Source of the DNA: Carallia brachiata
Lineage: Eukaryota > Streptophyta > Magnoliopsida > Malpighiales > Rhizophoraceae
Direction: 5' to 3'
Length of the DNA: 64,000 bases
Assembly: GCA_021464245.1 (NCBI GenBank)
Contig: JADCRB010000021.1
Span: forward strand, 601,305-665,304
A model generated the notes under the pieces. That model did not search any database. It had not been told where the DNA came from and saw only the letters and a list, made by a program, of their open reading frames with translations. A program made the position numbers and the translations under genes. Below, piece by piece: positions 46,201-60,900 of this stretch (its first letter is position 1; the number at the start of each line of letters is the position of its first letter).

Positions 46201-49200
46201 AATACTTCTTATACGCAAATACTGTCAGCAAGACCTCAGATTATAGGCAATGAGCCAAACCCAGGCAAAGCAATCTCCAAATGCGCAAGCAATAAGGTAG
46301 CAGCTAAACAATATTGACATGCACTTTTAATGTATACCATATGAAGCACTAGATTCCGAAACAATAACGAAACTCATGCATGCCAAATTGAGATTTTTGC
46401 CTACATACAAGTCTGAAAAACATGCAACAATATCTAAGGTCAAGTTTAACTTGTAACATAAAAAACTTTTTTAGTACATCGGAAAATTTTATAAACACTT
46501 AGAGATAAAAAAGTCCAAGTTTGATTCAGACATACTGTTTAGATTTCATATTCAATATTCAGTATGTACCAAAAAAAATATATGCAATATTCAGCAATAT
46601 ACATAACTGGTGTAAAAACTAGTAGACCAGTAAAATATATGCATTACGCCTTTGATTTGCAATGAAACAATGTTACATTAAAACAATGAACTGGCTAGCC
46701 GATGTGCCAAAAGCAGTTGAAACAGAATTAAGTGACTTATTAGTTTAAGAAAAGAACAATAGACCGTAAGCTTCGAAAACAAATGATGGCTTCTACATTC
46801 TCTAATGAACTATCAAATCAAAAAAGAAAGTAGGGTCCAATACTAACATTTGCTTCTTCTGAATGAAGATTAAATTGTGGCTCAATGACATTGACCATGA
46901 AATGACGAGTTCCTTCCTCCCCAGAATCATCAGTGATGCCATTTGCTGCTGGCAATGAAGTAAAATACAGGCTTCTTAGCTAATAACAAAGGCAACTTAC
47001 CAAACATATAGACTCAAACTTTCAGGACCATAAATTGTCCCATAATGTTAACTGCCATTAAAGTAGACCCAGGATGATTAGGACCAGATAAGCACCATGA
47101 AAAAATGCAATATTTCACTGGTGAATGCGACTAAACTAAAGTAACAAACTGTACTGCACGCACCAACTGCATCTGATAATGGAGTCTCTTTTTTCATTGC
47201 ATGCGATGGAGATGTAAGAGACTCTGAAGCGTCAGCATTTGGATAAGAGGAATTTGTATTATGACGGAAGAGGGGGCCTTAGAGATATCATCTGGATGCA
47301 CTTCAGCTTTAGCTTGTAACTGGTTCTCCTCAAGCAATTTCCGTTGTGCGTATTGCCGAGAGGGAGAAGGCTTCGGAGGTTCAAATGCTTTGGATATTCC
47401 ACCAACCCAGGACCAAACAGCATCCCTATTTTCAATGGTCCATAAAAGCTTGAGACTGTAAACAAAAATTCGCTGACAATTGTCAGCTATTACCACATTG
47501 TATCCGTCATCATCACTTGGGTCAGATCGTGTACGATCATCACTCTCACTCCCATTCTCGAACTCAGACCTTACATATGTCATTTCAAGATTTTTTCGCC
47601 CAGCCTCTTGCCAAGCCAATAATCTCGCAGGGTCAGCCTTCGGTGCCTGCCTTCTGATTGTAAAATAATCACAAGACAAAAGAAATCCATCATCACGGTG
47701 CCTCTCAGTGCACCCACTTGTACTGTTGCGTTTTTCACCAGGAATTCTATCCATAGTCAAAGATTGGGAATTTTTCCTTGCCATTTGAACTACTCTCACA
47801 ACACTGGCAGAATCTTCTTTGTCTAATATGACCTTGGGCACATGAAGGTCAAGACCCTGATAAACAAGATCGAGAGGGTCACGCTTGCATTGAAAAGTGT
47901 ACCTTTGCTTTCCCCGACTGTAGCAAAGCTCATATTTCAACTTTGCCATGTTAAAAGTTAGTCCTTTGGCTGGATCATCATCATCTAATGGCATATGTTT
48001 GATGCAAGTAGGTGTAGCATCTAGGCGAAGAAAAAACTCTGTCATCAATTTGTCCAACGACAAATTACCCGATCTGGGGGTCCTTGGAATTCCAAAACGA
48101 GGCCATCGAGCAAACGTCCGTAATTTGTGAGGAGGAATATAATTCATGTTCCAAAACTTGAGTAACCATGCCAAATCATGTGCACCAAAATTAAATGTTG
48201 GTGGATGAATTGAACTACTTTCCAGCTTGCAAGGTGGATCATAGACAGTTTCATCTCTATTATTGCTACCTTCCATAGAGGAAGAAGAAGCGGATTCATT
48301 CTCACCTGACGGAAGCAAGGGCCTAAGAGAAAAGTTCCAGCGAAGTGATAGAGATGTAGATCTAAAGGGGTCAAAAACCTTATCACGAGGCTTCCCTTCA
48401 ATTGGAAGTGCGTACAGATAATGATTAAGTGGAGTCCCAGACTCACAATCCCAGTCCATTGTGACTTCGAGAGTAAAATTGGTGCTTCAAGGAAGGCACA
48501 AGATACACCAGTTGGAACTTTGATGCCACAACTATTTGCCAAACTCTCCAAACTGCTCAGCAAAATCTTAAAATCTTTTGCAGACATATAAACACGGCCA
48601 TCTGACTGCTGGATCTCCATAGAACCAGACACAACTTGAAGTTTGTCAAGCTTCTCATAAGGATCAGTAGTTGCAAGAATATGCCATCTTGTTTCGGAAA
48701 AAAACAAGGAAATACCCCCATGAATGTAATTTCTCATATCATCCCACCAAGGCAAACTACGCTCCTTTTTGGGAGGTTGGACTTGTGGAGCACCAGAGTT
48801 CCGAACACTTAGACTAGCCCTACGAAGAGCCACTGTAAAAGCATAGCTCACATCAGCAAAAGATGGTTCATATCCCACTCCAAAAGATACTTCTGCTTTC
48901 TGAAAAGATATAGGCAAATCAAAGTACGTTTTCACTGGAGGGGTTGTGCCACTAACCGAACGGAGCATGGACACCTTTCTCCATCTCCCAACGAAGACAT
49001 CTTGATAAATTTGGGGCTGAAAACTTGTTGCCTAGCTCCAAGAATAAGCAAAAATTAGACAACAAGAGAGAGAAGGTAAATCTATGGGGGTTACTACAAG
49101 TTCAATTCACTTTAAAATAGATCTTTGATGTTTAAACAGCTTTTCGAACTAAACCTTTTACAAGTATCTATCATGAAAATTTTCCCCTTTTTGTAGAAAA

Positions 49201-52200
49201 AGTATTCACGATAGGATATTTTAATGGGCTTTTGCTGAAAATTTTGCTATGAAGCAATGTATTGCACGCTAAATTGGCTTGACCAAGATGACACGTATTA
49301 CCATTGAAAGGAGAAGTGTGGCATTATCTAAGTAATTGGATAAAAGCCAAACAAGGGCATAAACATTTGTTATAGTCCCCAGTCTACCATCCAATCCACA
49401 TCAAACCCATCTCCAAAGGAAAATAATGTATCTTGCAGGCCTCCAGAATTAAAAGAGTTCTACCTGCTTCACATATTACTTTGACAAAGCCATGAAACGC
49501 AAGTTCATGAGGAAGTAAACAAAGGACAAAGACTCGACATTCATCAAGTAATTCTCCAAAAGTAGTTTAACTACTTTGAAAACAGTTAAGTATCATTCAT
49601 CACAGGTGCACATTTGGTTTCCAAGAATCAATTAGATAGAAGATAGGCAAAAGAGCATATGGTGGGAAAAAAAAAAAAAAAGAGAGACATCAAATAGTGG
49701 ACAGTTGGAAGCTTTGACTCTCACCTGCTGTGCTAGCACAATGCAGCCTTCACATTTGCCAGTAGTAGCAGCGAACAGAGGAAAGGTATAGTTTCTTAAC
49801 TGAACCGTCAGAGAGCCTGTACGCAAAGAGAGATTGCTCCCATAGAGTCGCGAAAATGGTATGTCATTTTCAAGACAGACAGGGTCAAGCTTCTTCAAGA
49901 CCTCTATCATCCCAGAGTCCCCACCATCGATCTTCGTCAAGGTTACATCCAAATCTGTAGCAGATATGGAAAGAAGAGAAGTTCTTGCAGTGCTAGGTTT
50001 AAAACCAGCTTGGAACCCTCCCCTATATGCACCTGAACCTTCTGAAGGCACTAGCTTCTGGCAGGCCTGATAATATGATTTGAATGACAGTTCATAGAGC
50101 TCATCTCGTATTTTCTGAATAGCCAAAGGATCCTGCAAATCAATCTCGACTCCATTATAACTAACTTTTCTATCACAGGTAGAATCATTCAATTCAGCAG
50201 CTTTAGGACTATGGTTAGCTTTAGAAATAAGTTCATCAAGAAATTTCATCCTAACAGCCAGCTCACAGGCCTCAGTCTTCATCAGCTGGTAGTGTTCATC
50301 AAGCCAACCCTGCAGGGGTTCTTCTTCAATATCAGCAGTTAGCTTCCTTATAAAGAACTTTACACATCCAAACTTCATTGAACTTGGCTTTTTAGGTTTT
50401 GAGCTCTCTTTCTTTGCAGGAAATATAAGTTTTGATTTGGCAGCAGCAATTAGCTTCAAACCCCGCAGCATATCCTCAACAGAATCATCAATGGCACGCA
50501 GTTGCAACCTATATGGCATGCTAACATGAACATCAAGCCCTTGAATCACCCAATCCCATGTATTAATTGGTACGTTTGCACCAGATATTGCAGTAGAAGC
50601 ACTAGGAACACGGGAAATTTGCATTCTGCTGCTTTTGAACAATCTGGAACCATTGAAACTCAGCATAAGTCCTTCAAGAAGTACTCCTATACGCGCATTC
50701 TCCGAGAAAATGGATTGAACCTGTACCATCGCATCAACGCCATCTCCTACCTCAGCAGATATGGTCAGCATTTCCACATCAACAGCAAAAATGGATTCCT
50801 TTTTCTTATGCTTGTCAGACTGCCCTGATTGCAATGTAGTTTCTTTTTTCTCTTCTGTATCTTTCATGCTTGAAGCAAATTCTGCATTTGTGTTACTGGA
50901 TCCCTGAAGCTTCTGATTATGTACCAGCAGTTTCAATTGTAAAACAAGTTCAAACAAAGACAGATGTAGATCGGGCTCCCACCTAATTGTAATATCAGTT
51001 GCACTAAAAAGAGAGCAGACAGCAATACCTTTGAGACCACCAGAACGCCGCACAAATTTTGCATTCTGCATGTCAAACAGAGTGACTTTTGTGTCAGAAC
51101 CATGTTCCTCCAGATATTCTTGATAGATAGATCTTGCTCTTTCAAGTTCCAACTCTGTGGATTGCTTTTCTTTATTCACAAGTACAGTGAAATGGAAGAT
51201 GTCAAAAGATATGGAATACTTCAACTTCTTGCACTCAGAAAGAATTGTTGACATTATACTTGCAGTACGTGGTGTTCCATCAGCTGTGGAAGTAATCACA
51301 ACTCGACCACCCTGTGAGCCATAATTGACACGCTTGGGATCAGCAATTTCTGTATTTTCCAAGCCTGTGTCCCCACAAAAATTTACAGAACAACGTTCAA
51401 CATTAAATTTCACGAGTTTGGTCCCTTTCCCTGATGGCTTAGATGACCTTCCACCGTGGCTCTGAGTTGTACTTTTACCAGGAGATAGGCCTTTTAGAAG
51501 ATTTTGAAAGGATATAGCAGTCACAACAAGTGATTCCACCCGCTTGACATTGAGATAAACACCCATACCAGTCACATCAACAGACAAAACTAATTTACAT
51601 CCAGCAACTTCTTCTTCCGATGATTCAATTTCCTTTTTGCCCCAGTCTAGACTAACCTTTGCTACATGCAATAAGGCACCTGAATTTGATTCCACGCCAA
51701 AGGGGCTTTCTTTCAAGCATTCCTGATATTCGTCTGCCATGTGCAAGTTTAGTTCACCAAGTTCCATATTTACTGCAGTTCCCGTGCTTGATATGTTATT
51801 TGCAAACACATGTGATGATTGTGAGCAGCCCTGGAAGAGCAATATAAATTATATGCTCTATTCCCAGTACTTGTAATTGTATATCTCAGAAATAAGGCGC
51901 AAGTTTGAAGCTTGGGTGCATAATTCAAGTGACTAATTGAATAGCGATCAAGCATAAAGACATAGATAATTCTTTATCAAGCAGAAGAATTCTATAGCAC
52001 TATAAATAGGTAGACATACAAAACGATTTTGGACCTTCTGCTCCTATACACCGTATCATGGCATGACAATCATAGAATCGTTTGATGCAACAAGCTTTCA
52101 CATACTAGTACCTGTTTCAGAAAAGAGATGATTTGGGCAGCTAGGCTTCTATTCCTAAAGGTGAGAGATTAAAATGTCTCATTTCCAATATACAAAATCA

Positions 52201-55200
52201 ACGGCATGATCTGTTGGGCAGAAAAATTACCGAGGTAGGTGGCCAGTTTTAATGAGCAAGCCTCTTGAAAATCCCAAACAGTGGTAAGCCACCGAATCTT
52301 CCAGAGGGGTAGAATGAAACACTAGTGCATCATTTTTCTTGCTTTTCTCAATTTGATCCTCGAAAGCGGCCTATTTACTTAAACCATGTCGGTTTGGTCA
52401 TAGGGTAAAATAAACTATAATTACAATTCCCCGGGTTGTATACCATTAACTGAAAATGAATGAACAAGGAAAATTCTAGGAATTGCCAAAATTTTCTCCG
52501 CTTAGACTTCTCATTTTCCTCTACCTCATCTATATAGCATCAAAAAGTTCTACACTTTCCAGCTAATATTCTGTTAAAATTATACAAAGAGTATTAAAAA
52601 AAACAAAGGAAAATGAAAGAGAGGATAAGCAAATTGTATACATGGCAGAAAATTTGCCTTCTAATATTATGAAATCAAATTGAGTAGCCCAAAGTAGTTT
52701 TGTATATTGTCATATAATTTGATTCATAAATCAAAATATTACACTTTCCTAACTTTGCAACAAAGCCTACCACGGTAAAGAGAGAGGAGAGAGAGAGAGA
52801 GAGAGGGAATAAAGAGTTTGCTTCTATGGTACAATTCACTCAAAAGTTCACAGTTGGAAAAATAAAGAAGTATGGCGCCCTCAATAATTTTCAGGAGATC
52901 AAGCCAAAAATTTAGTTTGGTATGGCCCAGTGTGACAGAAGGATGAAAGAACGCCCACATCATTGAGTATGTAACCAAACACTACATCTAAAGATATAAG
53001 GATAGTAGATCATTTAACAGTTCCTCATGTGCAATCATAGACTCCGGAGATAATAGTAATATTCATACTCATAAAAGTCAGACAAATTGATAACAGATGA
53101 CTTACATGATACAAAGGCAGACCGTTGATGCTATAAAGCACAAGGGTCATCTCAGGAGCCGATACAGTACATGTCCACATTATGGCTTTCGATTCAGTTG
53201 ATTGTGACCGTACAGGAGCAGATTCCTCTCGAAGCACCATTTTCTTCTTTTTTGACTGGTGGAGCCGCAACCATGGCTTTAATCTGCTCGTCATAACATT
53301 GCACTGAGTACCTCCCAGCTTCACATCTATTTCAGCTCTAACAGATGACATCGGCTGGAGATTAAGAGCATAAACAGAGTGAGGAGGTATGCTATACCAT
53401 CAAAACAATTAATCGTGCACCCATTAAAATTCAAAGCTCAACTCTGATCTTGAAGATGATAATGATAATTTATTTTCCTTTTAAGAAAAGGTATATATGA
53501 AGGAATAATAACCTAGATTATCTGATGGGAACTTGTTTCAGAATAGTAACACAAAATAAATATTACTAGAGAAAAACAGTACCTTAGGAAATGGAGATGT
53601 TGGGGGGGAGGCGGAGGGGGGAGAGAGAGCGGGGAGAGAGAGCAGGAAGAGAGAGGGATACAGTGAAACAAAGAAGCATCTCAGATAACTACAAAATCTT
53701 CTATTTTCCACCAATCACGAAAAACTATTTCATCTCCAGTTGTCCAGGCCAACCTCAATACCCAAACGAGAACTAGGATTCAGCTCACAAGGTTAACATA
53801 GTCACAGACTCTATTATCAAGTTAAACCAACCAAATTTTCAGCATGCATCAAGATAAAAGGACATGCATGCACGGCAAATTGGTTGCTGCACCAACCAGT
53901 TTGAGGTGCAATACCGAAAATCTTGGATGGTAATAACTGCTGAAACTAGTTTTGTATCAAATAGGTAAACATTTTTTAACCAACAAATGCTGCCCAAATA
54001 TCACCCTGTACAAGACAACAAGTCAACAGAGTAACAGATCGGCTTATGCCATTGAGAAAAGCCGTGATGCAATTGTAACATATGTGAAGAAATTCAATTG
54101 AATGAATAACACCAAGCTGCCATGATGGTTGAATTGCAAAGAACTCACCTGTACTGGAATGTAGACAAAAGAAACAACATCGACTTTCATTATCTCCATA
54201 ATAGAAGTGCCAGCTTCTCTAAAAAGCTGAAACATGATGCAAAAAGCATTAGAAAAGACCAGACCAAGCTGTATGATGGATGTGAAAAATTAAAGACCTT
54301 TGACAACAATTCTAACACTCGTACATGTATCTCACTAAAATCCAGCTGAACATCAAGGCGTGTACTCTCCCCAACATCTTCAGTAGATTGTGATTTGACA
54401 CTCTTCAATTGAACACCCATAATATTATTATCAATAACAAGATTATGTTCTCTATCCACGAACCTCACATCCAATTTTGGCAAAGTAAAGGAAACCTGCA
54501 GAGAAGAAGCGACGCTGATATTTAGAAAACGCACGACATTTTAATGCCTAGGCAATATAGCTCTAAATACAACATATATAATAGCCACTCTGAATAAAGT
54601 ATATCAAAACAATGTTATCAGTACAGGAAATAAGAGCATTGAGACAAAGAGTGAACAAATTAACCCACTGAAATTTCATATTAAATCTTACTAACCTTAG
54701 CTGGAAACATAGAAGCATACTTAGTAATTACTTCAAGTGATGATCGTTTTTTGCGTACAATTTTATCAGTTGCAGAATCACCAATGGACAGTTTATCTGT
54801 GTGAGAAAAAGCATCGGATGAAGTCTTCTTTTTGGAAAGTAGTGCCTCATTCAGATTAACAGAGACCTCTCCACTATTAACGTCCACATTCTGAAGAACT
54901 ACTCCGACTTGTCTACATCCAAAAAGAGACATGTATTGAGATGTTCAATTGTTAATGTAGGCCATGCAGGAATGAAATAAATAAATAAATAAATAAGTAA
55001 ATAAAGGAGCATTTGCTTGACAGGCACTTCAGCTAAACAATATAGAGACATGAATTCCAGAAGGGAGAGTGTAAACCAGGCAAGAACCTCCAGCAATCTT
55101 ATATCATTGCTTGGAGCAAAAATCCACATATTGAGCAGCAATGATATAGGGAAACACGTAGCAACTAACACAACATAATATCAAGAAAAATTACCTATCA

Positions 55201-57607
55201 TGACCAAATTCACAAGAGATGGAAAACTCTTCACAGCTAAAGGCAGCAGAAGACCTTTCTATTGTACCAAATGATACCTCGCCTGTAGAAACAAATGTTT
55301 CATCGTTGAAGTTGGATGATTGGTCACAGCTAATACGTGGTTCTCCCATGTAAACAGCTAAAGGTAATATGCATAGTTTAACAAGCAAGTTTGATTTTGA
55401 TCCACCATCTTTCGAAATATCCAGTTTCAGTTCTTTAATCTCCATTGCAGCTTTGGCTGTCTGCAATTTTGCCAGGGAAGTAACACAGGCTAAATGTCAG
55501 TTCTATTGGTACCACAGAAATACGAGATAAAAGCTGCCTGTTGGAAAGTGGTACCATCTCAGAAAGCTACATGATTTCTGATGCTACTACGTATTATGGG
55601 ATTCCGCTGTTAAAATATACTTACCTTCACAACCAAATCTGTCACGGAAACCGACAGAAATCTTGCTATGTTGGCTAAAACCATCCACTTTCCCCTGCCT
55701 GAAGTACGATGCCGGCCTTTCCGAGTTTTAGCTTTTTGTGTGCCTTTACCAGGAGGTCTCAGTACAATTTCCAGGTCACATATTAATACTTGTAGCTTTG
55801 GATCCCTTGAAATGAAACCAACACCAAGTTTGACCAACGACTGGCGCAAGCTGAGTCTAATTTCACCAACAGATATAGATTCAACAGCACCCTGCAAATT
55901 GTCAGGGCTATGTAAGACAAAACAAACTAATCTTTGTTCTCCAACCAAAAACATACATATATCATCTGCAAGATGAGAAAAAAGGCGTGGAAGAGGATAA
56001 CATAACAATAATAAATAAACTCATGCTCTTAAGGCCAGATTGCTTTTTTGCTTCCAAAAAACTTCTTTAGCAACAAGCATTTAACATTTGATTTAAATTC
56101 TAGAAAAGAGGGTTGCAAGGGTAACCCTTCTTCTCTATTCATTGTCATTAACGATTGGACTAAATTACCACCCACTTATGAAAAATCATCAGCCAAGATG
56201 GCGATAAATTTAAAAAGGAAGGTCTTGATGACATAAAATAGGCTAGCATAATATAAAGAGTGACTCATTAATTGTGCCACAAAACCTAAAAATAAACCTT
56301 GCTTACCATCAAGCTTGCCAAAAAAAAAAAAAAGTCCAAGTAAAGCAGATCTATTATATTGTACCGACCCAAAATATAGACAACATCGAAAAATTGCAGT
56401 GAAGAAATATCTTAGTAAACCACATATCAATTACTGCACAGTAAGCCAAAAGCATCCAATGTCTTCATTCTTTCCTCACAAACCAATTAGTTTACCACAG
56501 TTTGGAAAGATATATGCCATCTATACCAATTCACTTTCAGTGAGAGGAAAAGAAAGCCCTTTACGTAAGAGATGCAACAGAATATTTATGGTAAACATTA
56601 AACCTTTCTGAACTTCACCACGACGTCCCTTAAACATTTCCATCCGCCAACCCGAAACCCAACAGATGCTACTAAAATCCGGCTTAAAATCCAAGCCACC
56701 AACCTAGAAGCAAATCTGGAAAAAAGATGGAGCACAAAAATTAGCAATATTTTGGATTAACACCAACTACCATAAATTATCATAAATTGATCACTTCCAT
56801 ACATAAGGAAAGCAACAACATTAATCATAGATCATAATTGCAATGACTGTTAAAACAATACATGTCTACTTCATTTGGTTGTGTCAACTTCAAATCCACT
56901 TTTACCAAAACTAGTTCCTCTTTTCATGTTGACCACATGCAAATTGAAATAAGCCCTTCTCTAATGTCTGTTGGCAAAGCCATTAATTCTCATGGCGCAA
57001 GAACAATTCTTCTCATCGATTCAAGTTTTAAGCGAGACTTACCAACTATAGGCACTAAGAACGCCAATGACCTCATTGGTGATAATCCAAGAATACCAAA
57101 AATGGCAAGTGGATGCAATAGAAAGGAAGCTAACCCATAACTCATACAAACCATCAACCACGACACAAAAGATTACTCAAGTAGGCTATCCCATGAAACT
57201 GTGGCAAAAGAAAAGCATTACAGTGCACTTAAGCATCATTGTTGGCTGAAATCACCAAAAGGTGAAGGAATGGTCAATTTCATTTCACTCAAACAGTAAG
57301 CACAGCCAAGAAGATCATAAATGTTATACAAATCCTTCAAACCAACTGCTCAATTAACCTAATGATAACACAACGATACACAAATAGCACTTACAGACAA
57401 CAAAAAAAATTTGAGAGACTGCAATAAAAAAAAAGGCAATTCAACATAGAAGAACCACCTAAAATCATTTATGCAAAATGTCAGAGACAATATCTTGACA
57501 TTGCCAAATAGTAACAAGTACCGCGGATCTTCACTATCTAGTGCCATTTTACTGTTGTCTCTTGCCCACCCGCCCGCCTGCAGGCACGCACGCACTCTCT
57601 CTCTCTC

Positions 57608-57643
<36 letters not shown>

Positions 57644-57945
57644 GCAGTGACAATCATCATTCTACAACACCTCCACTACCATTAATAAAAAACCCAAGCA
57701 GTGGCTCATCTTCAGCCACTTATAGATGCATTATTCTATTGTCAACCAAGCAATTTTCACGGAGCACTAGTGATCAAAACCAAATTTGGATACAACCAAA
57801 CGAATCTTGAAGAAGAAACACAAACACAGACAGAGACACATGAACGCACGCACACACAAACGGCGGGGACTTACATGAAGATCATCCATAATGTAACGGA
57901 AACCAGCAAGAATCCGAAGAGGAACTTCACGGGCGAGTCTGCCAT
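37228..57945 (-). CDS. SAB: SABRE/KIP family bridge-like lipid-transfer protein (22 exons, 3 indels)
   Basis: Plant FMP27/BLTP2-type protein; in Arabidopsis SABRE controls cell expansion, root growth and microtubule order. Exons, minus strand: 57945-57875, 56715-56604, 55891-55625, 55460-55195, 54912-54696, 54495-54325, 54226-54149, 53354-53106, 51830-49725, 49031-47164, 46948-46848, 46081-45725, 45497-45379, 44856-44611, 43306-43082, 42560-42421, 41189-41117, 40171-40070, 39948-39520, 39448-39281, 38416-38038, 37337-37228. ATG at 57945 begins MADSPVKFLFGFLLVS, a membrane anchor. Then come GAVESISVGEIRLSLRQS, NVMTSRLKPWLRLH, VNYGSQGGRVV and a C-terminus ending SYEDFHE. All phases agree for about 2,618 aa only if three single-base deletions are assumed (near 48475, 47270, 44803). 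KIP paralogues are the alternative name. Confidence 0.95.
43818..43945 (-). mobile_element. Au SINE in SABRE intron 14
   Basis: On the minus strand the sequence has a box B-like GTTCGAACCACGGGAACGG, then the family's GGTAAGGCTGCGTACATCT and CCATGTGGGAGCCTCA blocks in order, the layout of the widespread angiosperm Au SINE. It is diverged and slightly shortened. It lies in the intron between exons 14 and 15 and in the same orientation as the gene. Confidence 0.7.
44041..44290. repeat. Diverged plant repeat in SABRE intron 14
   Basis: Contains cacgcaaaagcccaactctt and ttgggctagaagagtgaaca, wording I know from common dispersed plant repeats near genes. The ends and class cannot be set from this copy. 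Confidence 0.35.
51831..53105 (-). other. SABRE intron 8 (1.3 kb)
   Basis: Intron between the HVSHLL donor side and the exon coding GCSQSSHVFANN. It has a short GA microsatellite at 52786-52806. No gene or clear transposon inside. Confidence 0.6.
56716..57874 (-). other. SABRE intron 1 with CT microsatellite
   Basis: First intron, between the exon encoding the membrane anchor and the exon that begins FASRLVAWILSR. It carries a CT repeat at 57595-57640. Long first introns in plant genes often hold expression-enhancing sequence, which is not testable here. Confidence 0.6.
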
Positions 57946-60900
57946 TGGCAATTGAGATATTTTCAAGGAACTCCGGAAAAATCTCGAGTCAAATTATCCA
58001 AAGAAACCACGAATTCAGGTGAAACGCAGTCTCTGCGCATGACTTCATCGTCAAAACTGTAAGTAAAATTTGAGAACACGGACCAAACCCTAAAGAATCC
58101 CCCAAAGTGAGAATTTCCAAGAAATGGAATTTCTTTTTTTAAACAAATAATAAAAAAATTGCTCTATTATTGTATTGCGAGGCTTAGCAATTGCAGTGAC
58201 CGATTCTTCGATGCGTAGAGATCGCGTTTGCGTAAAAATTACAACAGCGCAGATCCGATTCTTGAGGCTTATCGCTGATCACAGAGACAAAGCGAGAGAA
58301 AGAAAGAAAGAAGAGAGATAGAGATAGAGAGAGACGAAGAGTTAAAGACTGTTATTCTTTTGTTAAGATCGTCTAGTATTCAGTTTAATAAACTGATTAA
58401 TATGACCGATCAGTATTTAATTTAATAAATTAATTAATCTGACTGACCGGATAAAATTTTAAAGGGTGACAAAAGTTTAAAAGGTGACAAAGGTCCCCTA
58501 AAGATTCGAATTTAAAACTACTATTAATCGCATTAGCGCTTGTTAATTTTTATTTCTTTTTTATTTGACTAATACTAAACGTTTCTAAAAAAAATAAAAA
58601 TTATAAAATATCTCGTATAATTATAAAAAAATTATTAATTTTTTTAAAATTATCAAATTAAAAAAATTAATAATTTTTTTTTATGATCACACATTTTAAA
58701 TTTTTTCATCAGACGATTTTTTGTGGTATTTGGAATTATTCTTTTTATTGTTACTTTTTTTTATCTTTTAATTTTCTTTTTGTTGTCCTCTTTTCTTTTT
58801 GTTTGTGGGGTTTCAATCGAATGTCGTGACGGTGCAGGAGGGGGTTGTGAGGCTGCGGCATTGGTTTTCTCGACAAATGTGCTTTGATATGTCTTTGTTA
58901 AAGGCGATTTTAATGTGTCCTTGGGATTGGACAGTGGACATATGGACACTGGACACCCGACATATGGAGGATTTTGTCAACGCCTCAGTGGGAGGTGAAG
59001 ATAGAATCACTGGTCGTTCAGATAAATCTCCATAACAGTCACATTCTATTGGTTGGATCCGTTGAGTTTGGGCAGGCAAAGGTTCATGATCCAATGGTTC
59101 CGTGAAACCCGTCTTCAGATATAAAGCCCATCATACAAGATTTCAGGCTTCTGGGCTTTACTTAATATCAGCCCAAAAAGCACATGAACTTTCTCCGCTT
59201 CCAACAAAAGCTAGATTTATCGGATCAACAAAAAAAAAAAAAAAAACAAAGCTAGATTTAAAATGATTGGAGTTCGAGGTTTAGTATTTATTTTAATGGT
59301 CGAGAAGATTACTCATTAATCACGAGGTGAGGGGTTTAATTCCCATTAATCTCATTCTCTCTTTCCCTTTTATGTCTATTAAGGCTCTTTGTAAACTAAA
59401 AAAATAATAATAATAATGGTTGGAGTTCATTTTCGCTTAATTAGAGATTTTACATTCGAGATTTCAGAATACAGTAGTATTAAATATTTGCTAAAAGACT
59501 TTTACCGCCTTACTTGAGTTGATTCAGATTAGTTAAATTGAATAATGAACAATCTTAAACAAAAAAAAAAACAGAAGCTAGACTTAGATCCCTTATGTAG
59601 AAGAGATGGTTTGGTGATTTATATACTAATAAAGGGCGAATTAGGAGTTGTCCATCTCTTTTCTCTTTTATATGTACTTTAACCTTTTAATGGACACTAA
59701 AAAAATAAAAAGTTATTAATACCTTTAAGTTTTTTTGATGTTTGAGTTATAAACCTTTTTGACATTTTATTTTAGTTTTAAACCTTCTGATTTCATACTA
59801 CATCAGTCCTTTAAGTTACAAAAGATGGTCAATTGATTAATAAATGAGTTTAACTTAATAAAAATTATTTAAAAAATGTTAAATATATGAATTAAATATT
59901 TTTTTCATCAACAAAATATGCACATTAAATATTTTTTTAATCAACAAATATACGAATTAAATAGGTAATATGCATATTTTTGATAGAAAAGATATTCAAT
60001 TCATATATTTAATCTTTTTTTAAATAATTTCTTGTAAAGTTAAAATCATTTTTTAATAGATTGATCACTTTTGGTAAACAGAGGGACTGATTTGGTAAAA
60101 AAATCAAAAGGTTTAGGACTCAAATGAAATGTCAAAAATGTTGATGATTCAAACGTAAAAAAATTTAAAAATTTAGGACTAAAAATATTGATATTAAAAA
60201 AAAAAAAAAAGGGCTAGCCTTCCCTTAAAAAATCTACCTTCTGTTTTCGGACGGTTAAAGTGCCATAGCCACTTCCTCTTAAATATTTCTTTCGCAGCAA
60301 ACTATTAACTTGTCAGTTTTTACCTGGAAGGAGAGAGGGAACACGACGACTATGATGATAGAGGAATTAATTCAATATTTAAGGAAATATTCTGCAAAAG
60401 CTTGTTAACTCGGATTGTCTTGAAAGTTGAAACCGTGCAAGCACGAATTAATTTTCCTGCCTCTTGGGTCTTGATACCTGTTTGTAGGCGATGAGCCCTG
60501 CTGATTCAGTAAAGTCTATGGATGCAAGTATTCATTACCTTGATTTTGTTGTCAAAGACCCACAATGTCATAGAATCATTTGAATTAAAAGAACAAAAAA
60601 AAAAACAGAGATTTTATATGAATACTCATTGTCAATATAAAATAAATCTTGTATCGTCATAAATCTCTTTTATGTTGTATAATATATTATCTAATTAATA
60701 TAATATGTGGTATATTTTTTGGTGTCCAAATAAATCTACCAGAAAAATGTCAAAAAAAAAATCCATTTACAAAGACCCAGTGTGTTCTTACTTTTTGTCC
60801 TTCTCATATTGTAATTGTGTAGGCCAGCAGCCTTGATTGTTGATCCTATAGAGATAATTACATAAAGGATAATGATATATATTTGGAGATCCTTGCTCGA

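Noticed and set aside
58813..59094. 93-codon minus-strand ORF
   Set aside because: No known domain, overlapping ORF on the other strand, and no splice or leader support; kept only as an unexplained island.
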